Source of the DNA: JACNLN01 sp964626495
GTDB lineage: Bacteria > Fidelibacterota > Marinisomatia > Marinisomatales > CAZVFT01
Direction: 5' to 3'
DNA length: 12,880 nucleotides
Assembly (NCBI GenBank): GCA_964626495.1
Contig: CAZVFT010000070.1
Span: 1 to 12,880, forward strand
Part shown: positions 1 to 6,634 of the stretch, piece after piece
Position numbering within the stretch: position 1 is the stretch's first letter
Layout of the letters: the number at the start of each line of letters is the position of its first letter
Position numbers and translations under genes: made by a program
Notes under the pieces: generated by a model
What the model was told of the DNA's origin: nothing
Database searches by the model: none
The model's input: only the letters and a program-made list of their open reading frames with translations

Positions 1-48
1 TACTTAGGAAAGTTAGTGTTTCCCATAGTGAATAATGTAGGCTATTAA
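1..48 (+). CDS. possible 3' end of an upstream gene
   Basis: Frame 1 is open from the window edge to a TAA at 46-48 and reads YLGKLVFPIVNNVGY. It stops 5 bases before the ATG of the next gene, as expected for an upstream member of the same operon. Sixteen codons are too few to name a family or to prove that the frame is coding. By context it could belong to the same molybdenum-hydroxylase accessory group, but this is a guess. Confidence 0.25.
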   Translation, partial: YLGKLVFPIVNNVGY

Positions 49-53
49 ATCAA

Positions 54-791
54 ATGAATTTCTACCAAATATTATTTAATAAACCAGAAGAAGCACTTGG
101 TTCTTGTATAGCAATTATGGGAGGGGGAGGAAAAACAGTGCTTCTTAACACACTTGGAAACGAGCTTCATTTATTTTATGACAGGGTATTGCTGACTTCT
201 TTGACAAAGTCTGCATATCATTCTGAACAGAAGGTGATATTTTCCAAGTCAATACCCAGCGGGAATCTTTCAGAACTATTTAGTCAGTATAATCCTCTCC
301 ATTTGATGCACGCAATGATTCATCCAGAAAAAATTTCTGGTATTTCGGAAGAGAAGTTGTTCGATTATTACAAACAGTCATCCCTCACTATTTTTGAATG
401 TGATGGTGCCCGAAATCTCCCGTTGAAGGCTCATAATGATACAGATCCAACGGTACCCTATTTCTCAACCCATGTCATTATTCTTGTGGGTACCGATGTC
501 CTCAACACCACTGTGGCTGAAGGCAAAGTACACAGACCTGAACTTTTCAAATCCCTCTGGGGGGTTGATGATGAGTGTATTTTAGATATCGAATTTGTAA
601 CGAAAGTGATTACTGCCAAGAAAGGGTATCTATCCAAAATCCCCGGGCATATTCGCCGTATCTACTTTGTAAACAAAGCCGACACCTCAAACGAGAATGC
701 TCGAAAGCTTGCTGTATCCATTTATCGGCAGACAGGATGCGCTACTTTCTATGGAAGTATTCATAAAGGATTCTGGAAAACTGCCAAATGA
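54..791 (+). CDS. yqeC: YqeC-type selenium-dependent molybdenum hydroxylase accessory protein
   Basis: The 245-residue protein matches the YqeC family in layout and motifs. It has an N-terminal P-loop GGGGKT (residues 23-28), the family signature ECDGARNLPLKAH (115-127), a central EGKVHRPELF (156-165) and NKAD (207-210), which resembles a G4 nucleotide-specificity motif. Family knowledge: YqeC genes accompany selenium-dependent molybdenum hydroxylases such as selenium-dependent xanthine dehydrogenase, and are thought to help mature the labile selenium cofactor; the exact reaction is not established. No signal peptide or membrane segment is seen, so it should be cytosolic. The ATG follows a possible upstream stop by 5 bases and has no clear Shine-Dalgarno sequence. 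The hydantoinase-family gene downstream supports the assignment. The usual segment after the P-loop, often TTTKI, reads LTSLTKSA here, so this is a divergent member. Confidence 0.8.
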   Translation: MNFYQILFNKPEEALGSCIAIMGGGGKTVLLNTLGNELHLFYDRVLLTSLTKSAYHSEQKVIFSKSIPSGNLSELFSQYNPLHLMHAMIHPEKISGISEEKLFDYYKQSSLTIFECDGARNLPLKAHNDTDPTVPYFSTHVIILVGTDVLNTTVAEGKVHRPELFKSLWGVDDECILDIEFVTKVITAKKGYLSKIPGHIRRIYFVNKADTSNENARKLAVSIYRQTGCATFYGSIHKGFWKTAK

Positions 792-925
792 TTTTATTTC
801 TTCATAAATTTGGTGGTAGTGTAAAACATTTAACTGATATTCATAAAAAATAATACAAATTCAACAGATTTATTCATTAATTACAGTGCAAATTTTAAAT
901 ATGTGTTAAGGGGATTTTCATTTCA
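792..925. other. AT-rich spacer before the hydantoinase gene
   Basis: This 134-bp noncoding spacer is very AT-rich. It carries AAGGGGA at 908-914, a plausible ribosome binding site 11-14 bases before the downstream start codons. TTAACT (828-833) and TAATAC lie 15 bases apart and could be a weak promoter, but this is not strong enough to call. No hairpin terminator was seen. Confidence 0.4.
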
Positions 926-928
926 GTG

Positions 929-2290
929 ATGAATAAAATTTTATTAAAAAATGGTACCTTAATCCTCCCTGATACGACTGTTAAAAAAGATATTCTTGTA
1001 CATGGCGAGACCATATCTGACATTGATACTGACCTTCCTTCCAAACCGGGAACCGAAGTTGTCGATTGTGCAGGGAAGTTGATATTTCCAGGCATTCTGG
1101 ATCCGCATACTCATATGGGAATTCCCATTAAGGAGATTTTTTCTGCAGACGATTTCGAGACAGGGACAAAATCTGCAATTCACGGTGGCGTAACTACAAT
1201 AATTGATTTCACCATTTTAGAAAAGGATCAAACTTTATTTGAAAGTGTAGAAAAACGATTAAAACTGGCTGAGTATTCCTATTCTGATTATAGTTTGCAT
1301 TGCAATATCACACGATTCTCAAAAAAGCTATTTGATGAAATTCCAAAGCTGATTCAATCTGGCATTATCAGTTTCAAAGTGTTTACCACTTACGAGGAAG
1401 CTGGAATAATGCTTACCTACGAACAGATTGAGGAAGTGGCAGAAATTATTGCGGAATACAGAGGACTTTTAATGGTACACACTGAGGATAACCAGATCAT
1501 TCAAAATGCCTTTAGACCACTTATTGCAAGGAATCTCACCGAACCCTTTTATCACCCGCTCAGTCGTCCCGACACGGCAGAAGCAACGGCAATTGAACGA
1601 ATGGTGAATATTTCGCAAAAGACGGGTTGCTCGATTTATATTGTTCATCTGAGTTCGGAAAAAGGGTTGAAAAAGACACAACACCGTGAAAATGTATTTG
1701 TAGAAACGTGCCCCCAGTATCTCCTTCTTGATGATAGGGTTTACCGTCAGGATGATGGGCGGATGTTTGTAACAAGTCCGCCTCACCGGAAGACAGAAGA
1801 CATAAAAGCGTTATGGCGGGGAATAATCAATGGTAATATACAGACCATTGGAACAGATCACTGTCCATTTCATATTTCCGATAAGGAGATGGGAATCCCG
1901 TTTCAAAATATTCCCAACGGGATGGGGGGTGTGGAGACGCTGTTTCCAGTTATACTGGCTCAGTTCATTCAGAAAGGGCTCGATTTGAGTCTGTTAAGCC
2001 GTTTGCTCTCTACCAATGCTGCAAAACTGTTTGGCATTTATCCAAGAAAAGGAGTTCTTATCCCCAATGCTGATGCGGACTTGGTGGTTGTGGATCCCTG
2101 TAAAGTATCCACCGACCGGTTTGATGATCTGGTATCTGTCACGGATTGGAACGCTTTTGATCAGTTTCCTGCTATATTTCCAGAGCACGTATTTCGGAGG
2201 GGAGATTGGCTGGTTAGGAATGGAGAGTTGTTGTTATCCTCAAAAGGGGTTTTTCTTGCCGGAGATGCGCTGTCTGCACATCATTTATAA
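929..2290 (+). CDS. dihydropyrimidinase/hydantoinase-family amidohydrolase
   Basis: This is a cyclic amide hydrolase of the amidohydrolase superfamily (453 residues from the ATG at 929; an adjacent GTG at 926 would add one). Numbered from that GTG, the binuclear metal site is complete: HTH at H61/H63, the carboxylatable lysine K151 in SFKVFTTY, H185 in MVHTEDN, H241 in YIVHLSS and D311 in IGTDHCPF. The stretches ADDFETGTKSA and ETCPQYLLLDD are characteristic of dihydropyrimidinase/hydantoinase rather than dihydroorotase or allantoinase. Length is normal for the family. Enzymes of this type (for example the YgeZ/HyuA group) accompany YqeC and selenium-dependent purine hydroxylases, so the substrate may be a hydantoin or a purine/pyrimidine breakdown product; sequence alone does not fix it. 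AAGGGGA at 908-914 is the likely ribosome binding site. It is cytosolic and probably follows yqeC in one transcript. Confidence 0.85.
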   Translation: MNKILLKNGTLILPDTTVKKDILVHGETISDIDTDLPSKPGTEVVDCAGKLIFPGILDPHTHMGIPIKEIFSADDFETGTKSAIHGGVTTIIDFTILEKDQTLFESVEKRLKLAEYSYSDYSLHCNITRFSKKLFDEIPKLIQSGIISFKVFTTYEEAGIMLTYEQIEEVAEIIAEYRGLLMVHTEDNQIIQNAFRPLIARNLTEPFYHPLSRPDTAEATAIERMVNISQKTGCSIYIVHLSSEKGLKKTQHRENVFVETCPQYLLLDDRVYRQDDGRMFVTSPPHRKTEDIKALWRGIINGNIQTIGTDHCPFHISDKEMGIPFQNIPNGMGGVETLFPVILAQFIQKGLDLSLLSRLLSTNAAKLFGIYPRKGVLIPNADADLVVVDPCKVSTDRFDDLVSVTDWNAFDQFPAIFPEHVFRRGDWLVRNGELLLSSKGVFLAGDALSAHHL

Positions 2291-2314
2291 GTCAGATTAA
2301 GGAACAGTAAACAG

Positions 2315-2815
2315 TTATTTTTTTCTAAGCGCTACATCTACACAAGTCATAACCATTGATTTTTTCAACTTTTCCTTGTTCCTAAACGGATGTCCCCAAT
2401 TGCCGCTGGTATGACATCCTCCTACAAGTTTTCCTTCCTCAAAATCAACCATGAGGTAGTGAAGTGATTTTCGATTGATCTCTTCGGCAGCTATCAGAGA
2501 GTCCTGCAGATCACCGCCGATAAGATATTCCGGATTTCCTAATTTCCTTATCACCCAGTTGTTTTTCCGAAGGAATCCATTTATTAGTTGAGCATCTCCC
2601 ACTTTTCCATCTACAACTCCGTCTGAATGAATCTGCAGAGAAAAGAGGAGACTATCCTGCTGGCACCAGGAGACGATGATCTTTCCTTTTCCCTCCCAAG
2701 TACCGATGAATTCCGATGGAGGAATTATCCCATTTTTAGCAAGTAGGTTGGATATACAAAGAGTCAGCGTGAAAAGGTGAGTAAGGCAAACGCTTCTGTT
2801 TTGTATTACGGACAA
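2315..2815 (-). CDS. conserved hypothetical protein, putative N-terminal signal or anchor
   Basis: I do not recognise a named family. The predicted 166-residue protein starts with a hydrophobic stretch (about residues 9-26, CLTHLFTLTLCISNLLA), which could be a signal peptide, followed by a likely beta-rich domain beginning FIGTWEGKGKIIVSW (about 37-51), which recalls a small lipocalin-like barrel. GGCHTSG near residue 133 looks like a conserved site. The start is uncertain: the only usable codon is a TTG at 2815 without a Shine-Dalgarno sequence, and an in-frame ATG at 2839-2837 is separated from it by a TAA at 2833-2831. The N terminus may therefore be damaged or mis-sequenced. It lies 76 bp downstream of fadN on the same strand with no clear terminator between, so it may be the last gene of the fad operon. 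It converges on the hydantoinase gene with a 24-bp gap. Confidence 0.55.
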   Translation of the reverse strand: MSVIQNRSVCLTHLFTLTLCISNLLAKNGIIPPSEFIGTWEGKGKIIVSWCQQDSLLFSLQIHSDGVVDGKVGDAQLINGFLRKNNWVIRKLGNPEYLIGGDLQDSLIAAEEINRKSLHYLMVDFEEGKLVGGCHTSGNWGHPFRNKEKLKKSMVMTCVDVALRKK

Positions 2816-2891
2816 AGGATTGTTGAAATCTTACTCCATGAATATATGAATTTTTCCAGACGTAATGTTTTGTACGAGAACCAAAGCCTTT

Positions 2892-5237
2892 TTAATTCCT
2901 TAGCGGTTTCCCTTTTTTCAGCATGAACCGGATACGATCGTGAGTTAACGGTTCTCCAGCCAGGGAAAGAAAAACTTCTCTCTCAATGTCCAGCATATAC
3001 TGCTCATCAACCTTTTTAGTGAATCCGCCTTTATCTCCACCTGTCAAGACATAAGCCAGTTTGTTCCCGATGAGCTCATCATGTGCGGAAATAGTCCCTT
3101 TGAGTTTAAACCCTTTTATAACGGTTTTCATAGCAGTCCGACCTCCAACTCCAGGGAGTTTTAGATCGTCTCGATATTGAGGAGGTTCGTAACCGTCTAT
3201 CAGTTCGAGGGCTTTCTGTTTGGCAGCCCAGATTCGCTGATCGTTATTGAGAATTACGGTATCTGTCTTCAAGAGATATCCGTGGAATTTTGCTTCATCG
3301 GCACTGGTAGCAACTTTTGCAAATCCAATGGTTTCGAAGGCTTTTTGTGCAATCTGAAATGGATTTCTGACTTTACCGCCTGCATTCTCCGTGAGGTTCA
3401 TAATTAATCGTAGATTTCCGCCCGCTCCGGGAATGAGTCCAACGCCTACTTCCACAGCACCGATGTAGAGTTCAGCAGCTGCGACTCTGTGTGCTGCGGG
3501 AGCGATGAATTCAAATCCTCCACCGAGTGTCAGATGGTGGGGAGCAGCTACAACTGGAGCTTTTGAAAAGCGAATTCTCTGTGTAAGATCTTGAAACCCT
3601 TTTACCGTTGTTTCAAGTCGATCATATTCTTCGGCATCACACATCTGGATAATGGAAGCGAGGTTAGCTCCAGCACAGAAATTCGGACCCTGATGGCCTA
3701 AAACCATAGCTTTGTATTTCCCAGCGTCCAAAAGATCAAGACCTTTGGATATCATTTCCAGGATGGAACCATCGATGGGATTTAAAGTTGGCTGAAGAAT
3801 GGAATGATATTCCACATTCAGTACATCATCTCCGAGATCAATCAAGCTGGCGCTCCAATGTTTTTCGATGAGATTCCCTTTTGATTTCTCCAGATTCAGG
3901 TTAATCATCTTCTCACCGACAGGTTCAACCTTGATCTGTTTTGTTGAAATATCATAGTAGGTGTGGTTACCATTTTTAGTCTCATAGAAAGTTTTCCGTC
4001 CGGAAGAGAGCATTTCTTCAATCCACTGAGGGACTTTTTTACCGTCTTCTTTCATTCGTTTTACGGATTTTTCTACCCCGATGGCATCCCACGATTCAAA
4101 TGGACCCAATTCCCAGCCAAAGCCCCATTTGAGAGCGTTATCAATGTTTACCACATCATCGCTGATTTCTGGTATCCGATTTGCAGTATAGATTAATGTC
4201 TGGGACATAAGTTCCCAGAAAAATTTTCCAGCTTTATCGTCACTGTAAACCATAGCAGTAATTTTTTCACCAGTATCTTGACGATCTTTTGCTAAACGAA
4301 ATCCGTCAAATCGAACTCTCTTTTGAGGGGTGTACTCTCCCGTCTTAAAATCTAAAGAGAGTATATTCTTATCCACCTTCTTATAAAATCCCGCTTTTGT
4401 TTTCTGACCGAGTCGACCCGAATCAATCAGGTCAGTGAGAATTTTAGGAGATATGAAAATATCGCGTTGTTCATCTTCCTCTCCTTTATCATAGCTGGTT
4501 TTTGCCACGTGAGCCAGAGTATCCAATCCAACCAAATCAGATGTTCGGTAGGTGGCACTCTTGGGACGACCAACGATGGTACCTGTAAGCTTATCTACCT
4601 CTTCAACAGTCAGGTTCATCTCCTGGGTAAGTTTCAGAGAAAGCATCATTCCATAGACACCGATCCGGTTTGCGATAAAATTGGGAGTATCCTTTGCATG
4701 GACGATCCCTTTTCCAAGAACGTTCTCTCCAAAATCTGCAATACCCTGATAGATTGCATCGTCTGTCAATTCTCCTTTGACAAGTTCCAGAAGACGCATA
4801 TATCGAGGGGGGTTGAAAAAGTGTGTAATCATAAAGCGACTTTTAAACTTGTCTGGAAGGAATTTAACCAGATCAGATAGTGGAAGTCCGGAAGTGTTAG
4901 AAGTGATAATAACACTGTCTTTAAGATGAGGAGTGATATTTTCAAATACTTTCTGTTTGATATCCATCCGTTCAGCCACAGCTTCCAATACCCAGTCGGC
5001 TTCTTTCAATCTTTCGATATGATCGTTGTAGTTGCAGGGGGTAACAAATTTTGCATTTTTTGGTTTATAGAGGGGGGCTGGTTTAAGTTTTGTTAGATTT
5101 TCCAATCCTTTTTCTGCCAGTTCCTGGGTAATATCAAAGAGAAGTGAGGGGATGCCGGCATTGGCAAAGTGACCAGCCAGCTGAGCTCCCATAACTCCCG
5201 CTCCAAGAACTGCAACTTTTTCAATTTTTTCAGACAT
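2892..5237 (-). CDS. fadN: FadN-type 3-hydroxyacyl-CoA dehydrogenase / enoyl-CoA hydratase
   Basis: A bifunctional beta-oxidation enzyme (781 residues) that hydrates 2-enoyl-CoA and then oxidises 3-hydroxyacyl-CoA with NAD+. The dehydrogenase comes first: NAD-binding GAGVMG (residues 12-17), SNTSG (113-117), and the catalytic pair H139/E151 in THFFNPPRYMRLLE. A crotonase domain follows from about residue 460: oxyanion-hole segment GPNFCAGANL (517-526), then GGGFE with E576 and AVEVG with E596, the two acid/base glutamates of active hydratases. This HAD-then-ECH order is that of Bacillus subtilis FadN (about 789 residues) and the reverse of E. coli FadB. AAGGAG lies 6 bases before the second of two adjacent ATGs (5237) but only 3 before the first (5240), so the second is preferred. 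It sits 75 bp downstream of fadA. Both active sites look intact. Confidence 0.95.
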   Translation of the reverse strand: MSEKIEKVAVLGAGVMGAQLAGHFANAGIPSLLFDITQELAEKGLENLTKLKPAPLYKPKNAKFVTPCNYNDHIERLKEADWVLEAVAERMDIKQKVFENITPHLKDSVIITSNTSGLPLSDLVKFLPDKFKSRFMITHFFNPPRYMRLLELVKGELTDDAIYQGIADFGENVLGKGIVHAKDTPNFIANRIGVYGMMLSLKLTQEMNLTVEEVDKLTGTIVGRPKSATYRTSDLVGLDTLAHVAKTSYDKGEEDEQRDIFISPKILTDLIDSGRLGQKTKAGFYKKVDKNILSLDFKTGEYTPQKRVRFDGFRLAKDRQDTGEKITAMVYSDDKAGKFFWELMSQTLIYTANRIPEISDDVVNIDNALKWGFGWELGPFESWDAIGVEKSVKRMKEDGKKVPQWIEEMLSSGRKTFYETKNGNHTYYDISTKQIKVEPVGEKMINLNLEKSKGNLIEKHWSASLIDLGDDVLNVEYHSILQPTLNPIDGSILEMISKGLDLLDAGKYKAMVLGHQGPNFCAGANLASIIQMCDAEEYDRLETTVKGFQDLTQRIRFSKAPVVAAPHHLTLGGGFEFIAPAAHRVAAAELYIGAVEVGVGLIPGAGGNLRLIMNLTENAGGKVRNPFQIAQKAFETIGFAKVATSADEAKFHGYLLKTDTVILNNDQRIWAAKQKALELIDGYEPPQYRDDLKLPGVGGRTAMKTVIKGFKLKGTISAHDELIGNKLAYVLTGGDKGGFTKKVDEQYMLDIEREVFLSLAGEPLTHDRIRFMLKKGKPLRN

Positions 5238-5315
5238 CATTTTCTCCTTCGAATAGTTGAAGTTAAAAACCTGAAGTCAATAACTGTTTATTTGTTTCCA
5301 TATGAACCCAACCAA

Positions 5316-6449
5316 TTAACTTCGTTTGATGATGGTCGCAATTCCCTGTCCGCTTCCGATACACATGGTGGCAAGTCCGACGTGAGTGTCCTGCTGTTCC
5401 ATGACGTTGATAAGGGTGGTCAATATCCGGGCTCCTGAACAACCTAATGGATGTCCCAGGGCAATAGCTCCACCATTCAGATTAATCTTATCTAAATCCC
5501 ATCCACCAGAACGAATTACATAAAGGGATTGAGCTGCAAAAGCTTCATTCAATTCAATGGTGTCGATGTCGTCCAAGGTCATATCGGCTTTTTCCAATGC
5601 TTTTTCCGTAGCAGGGAGGGGTCCCATACCCATACGAGTCCAATCCACACCAGCAACGGCACGACTAATTACTTCAGCACGTACTTGAAGTCCATGTTTT
5701 TTAGCGAAGTCCTCACTGGTGATAAGAATAGCAGCAGCTCCTTTAGTAATGGGACTACTGGTAGCAGGGGTTATGGTTCCATCGGCGAGAAAAGCTGGAT
5801 TCAGGCTTTTGATTTTCTCAATATCTGGTTCCCTGGGACCTTCGTCTTTATCCACAACTGTTCCATCTTCAAGGTTTATAGGAATGATTTCGTTATCAAA
5901 TTTTCCTTCTGCCTGAGCTTTCAGAGCCTTTGTATGAGAAGCGATGGCAAATTCTTCTTGATCCTCTCGGGGAATAATAATGTCTTTCGCTAGAATTTCC
6001 GCTGTTTCTCCCATTCCAATGTAAAATTCCTGCTTGGCAAGTTCCGGATGAAAATCGGGTACAAACCCGCCCATGGGAACAGAAAACATATCTTCAACTC
6101 CAGCTGCGATGCCAACATCAATGTCTCCACTCTCAATGGCGGTACTGAGTTGATGGAGAGCGTCCATGGAAGACCCGCAGAACCTGTTGATAACCTTTCC
6201 ACCTACCTCTATTGGAAGTCCGGCAAGGATGGCGACGGATCGTCCCATAATCATTCCCTGGGGTCCCTCTGGAAAGGCACAACCCAATGCCAGATCTTCT
6301 ACCATATCGGATTTTACATCCGGGTTTCGTTCCATCAACCCTTTTACTACCTGGGCAGCAATATCATCCATTCGAATGTCAATTAATTTCCCATTTTTTA
6401 CTCCAATGGGGGAACGTACGGCATCGATGATAACAGATTTTCTACACAT
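5316..6449 (-). CDS. fadA: acetyl-CoA C-acyltransferase (3-ketoacyl-CoA thiolase)
   Basis: This thiolase performs the last step of beta-oxidation, cleaving 3-ketoacyl-CoA with CoA to acetyl-CoA and a shortened acyl-CoA. The 377 residues carry all catalytic elements: nucleophile C91 in NRFCGSSMDA, NEAFA (301-305), H333 in ALGHPLGCSG and C363 in MCIGSGQG. The C-terminal part strongly resembles E. coli FadA-type degradative thiolases. In the N-terminal half the usual AGN/S segment reads TPATSSPITKGAAA (227-240), a variant also found in degradative thiolases. The start is secure: a perfect AGGAGG (6456-6461) lies 6 bases before the ATG. It is the third gene of the fad operon, between fadE (185-bp spacer with inverted repeats) and fadN (75 bp). 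Together with FadN it probably forms the trifunctional-type beta-oxidation system. Confidence 0.95.
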   Translation of the reverse strand: MCRKSVIIDAVRSPIGVKNGKLIDIRMDDIAAQVVKGLMERNPDVKSDMVEDLALGCAFPEGPQGMIMGRSVAILAGLPIEVGGKVINRFCGSSMDALHQLSTAIESGDIDVGIAAGVEDMFSVPMGGFVPDFHPELAKQEFYIGMGETAEILAKDIIIPREDQEEFAIASHTKALKAQAEGKFDNEIIPINLEDGTVVDKDEGPREPDIEKIKSLNPAFLADGTITPATSSPITKGAAAILITSEDFAKKHGLQVRAEVISRAVAGVDWTRMGMGPLPATEKALEKADMTLDDIDTIELNEAFAAQSLYVIRSGGWDLDKINLNGGAIALGHPLGCSGARILTTLINVMEQQDTHVGLATMCIGSGQGIATIIKRS

Positions 6450-6455
6450 AGTTTA

Positions 6456-6461
6456 CCTCCT
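6456..6461 (-). promoter_or_regulatory. strong ribosome binding site of fadA
   Basis: The minus strand reads AGGAGG followed by a 6-base spacer (TAAACT) and ATG. This is the best Shine-Dalgarno sequence in the window, which fits independent, strong translation of the thiolase after a long spacer. Confidence 0.8.
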
Positions 6462-6486
6462 AAAGATTCTAAAAGTGGTTTGGAGT

Positions 6487-6524
6487 AAAATGATGTATCC
6501 CGAAACTTCGGGAGGAATCATTTT
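6487..6524 (-). repeat. interrupted palindrome in the fadE-fadA spacer
   Basis: Outer arms AAAATGAT (6487-6494) and ATCATTTT (6517-6524) enclose inner arms TCCCGAA (6498-6504) and TTCGGGA (6507-6513), with 3-base unpaired patches between them and a 2-base centre. On the minus-strand transcript this folds into a long hairpin ending in a short U run (CATTTTAC), so it could act as a leaky terminator, an RNA stabiliser protecting the upstream fadE message, or a dispersed palindromic repeat. It lies 37 bases before the fadA start. Confidence 0.6.
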
Positions 6525-6591
6525 TCTATTACAGATATTTCTTTCACGTCGTTTACACATACCTAAATATAACTGAATTTTATCTGCCAAC

Positions 6592-6627
6592 TTAACGTTT
6601 CACAATGATTACACGTTGTTTCATCAT
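6592..6627 (-). CDS. mini-ORF of 11 codons directly after fadE
   Basis: The minus strand reads TAGGAG, whose TAG is the stop codon of fadE, then TACA and ATGATG, opening a frame MMKQRVIIVKR that ends with TAA at 6594-6592. The Shine-Dalgarno spacing is 4 or 7 bases to the two ATGs, so ribosomes leaving fadE could re-initiate here. The peptide resembles the start of many thiolases (M-K-R-V-x-I-V), so it may be the remnant of a displaced thiolase start, or a short leader peptide. Nothing proves that it is translated, and it is short enough to be chance. Confidence 0.3.
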   Translation of the reverse strand: MMKQRVIIVKR

Positions 6628-6630
6628 TGT
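6602..6630 (-). repeat. inverted repeat just after the fadE stop
   Basis: Perfect 8-bp arms ACAATGAT (6602-6609) and ATCATTGT (6623-6630) flank a 13-base loop. The hairpin begins 5 bases after the fadE stop codon (6637-6635) and covers the start codons of the mini-ORF. No strong U tract follows on the minus strand, so it is a poor terminator; RNA 3'-end protection or translational control is as likely. Confidence 0.5.
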
Positions 6631-6634
6631 ACTC

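Noticed and set aside
2816..2891. Terminator after fadN
   Set aside because: No stem of useful length followed by a U run could be found on the minus strand, so the downstream small gene may be co-transcribed.
3963..4880. Antisense open frames opposite fadN, fadA and fadE
   Set aside because: They lie opposite well-supported enzymes with intact motifs and show no domain of their own; they are by-products of the coding strand.
6453..6560. 35-codon frame in the fadE-fadA spacer on the minus strand (starts MCKRRERN)
   Set aside because: There is no proper ribosome binding site, it runs through the palindrome at 6487-6524, it ends inside the fadA ribosome binding region, and the peptide is not recognisable. 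Probably chance, though both it and FadA begin with Met-Cys.
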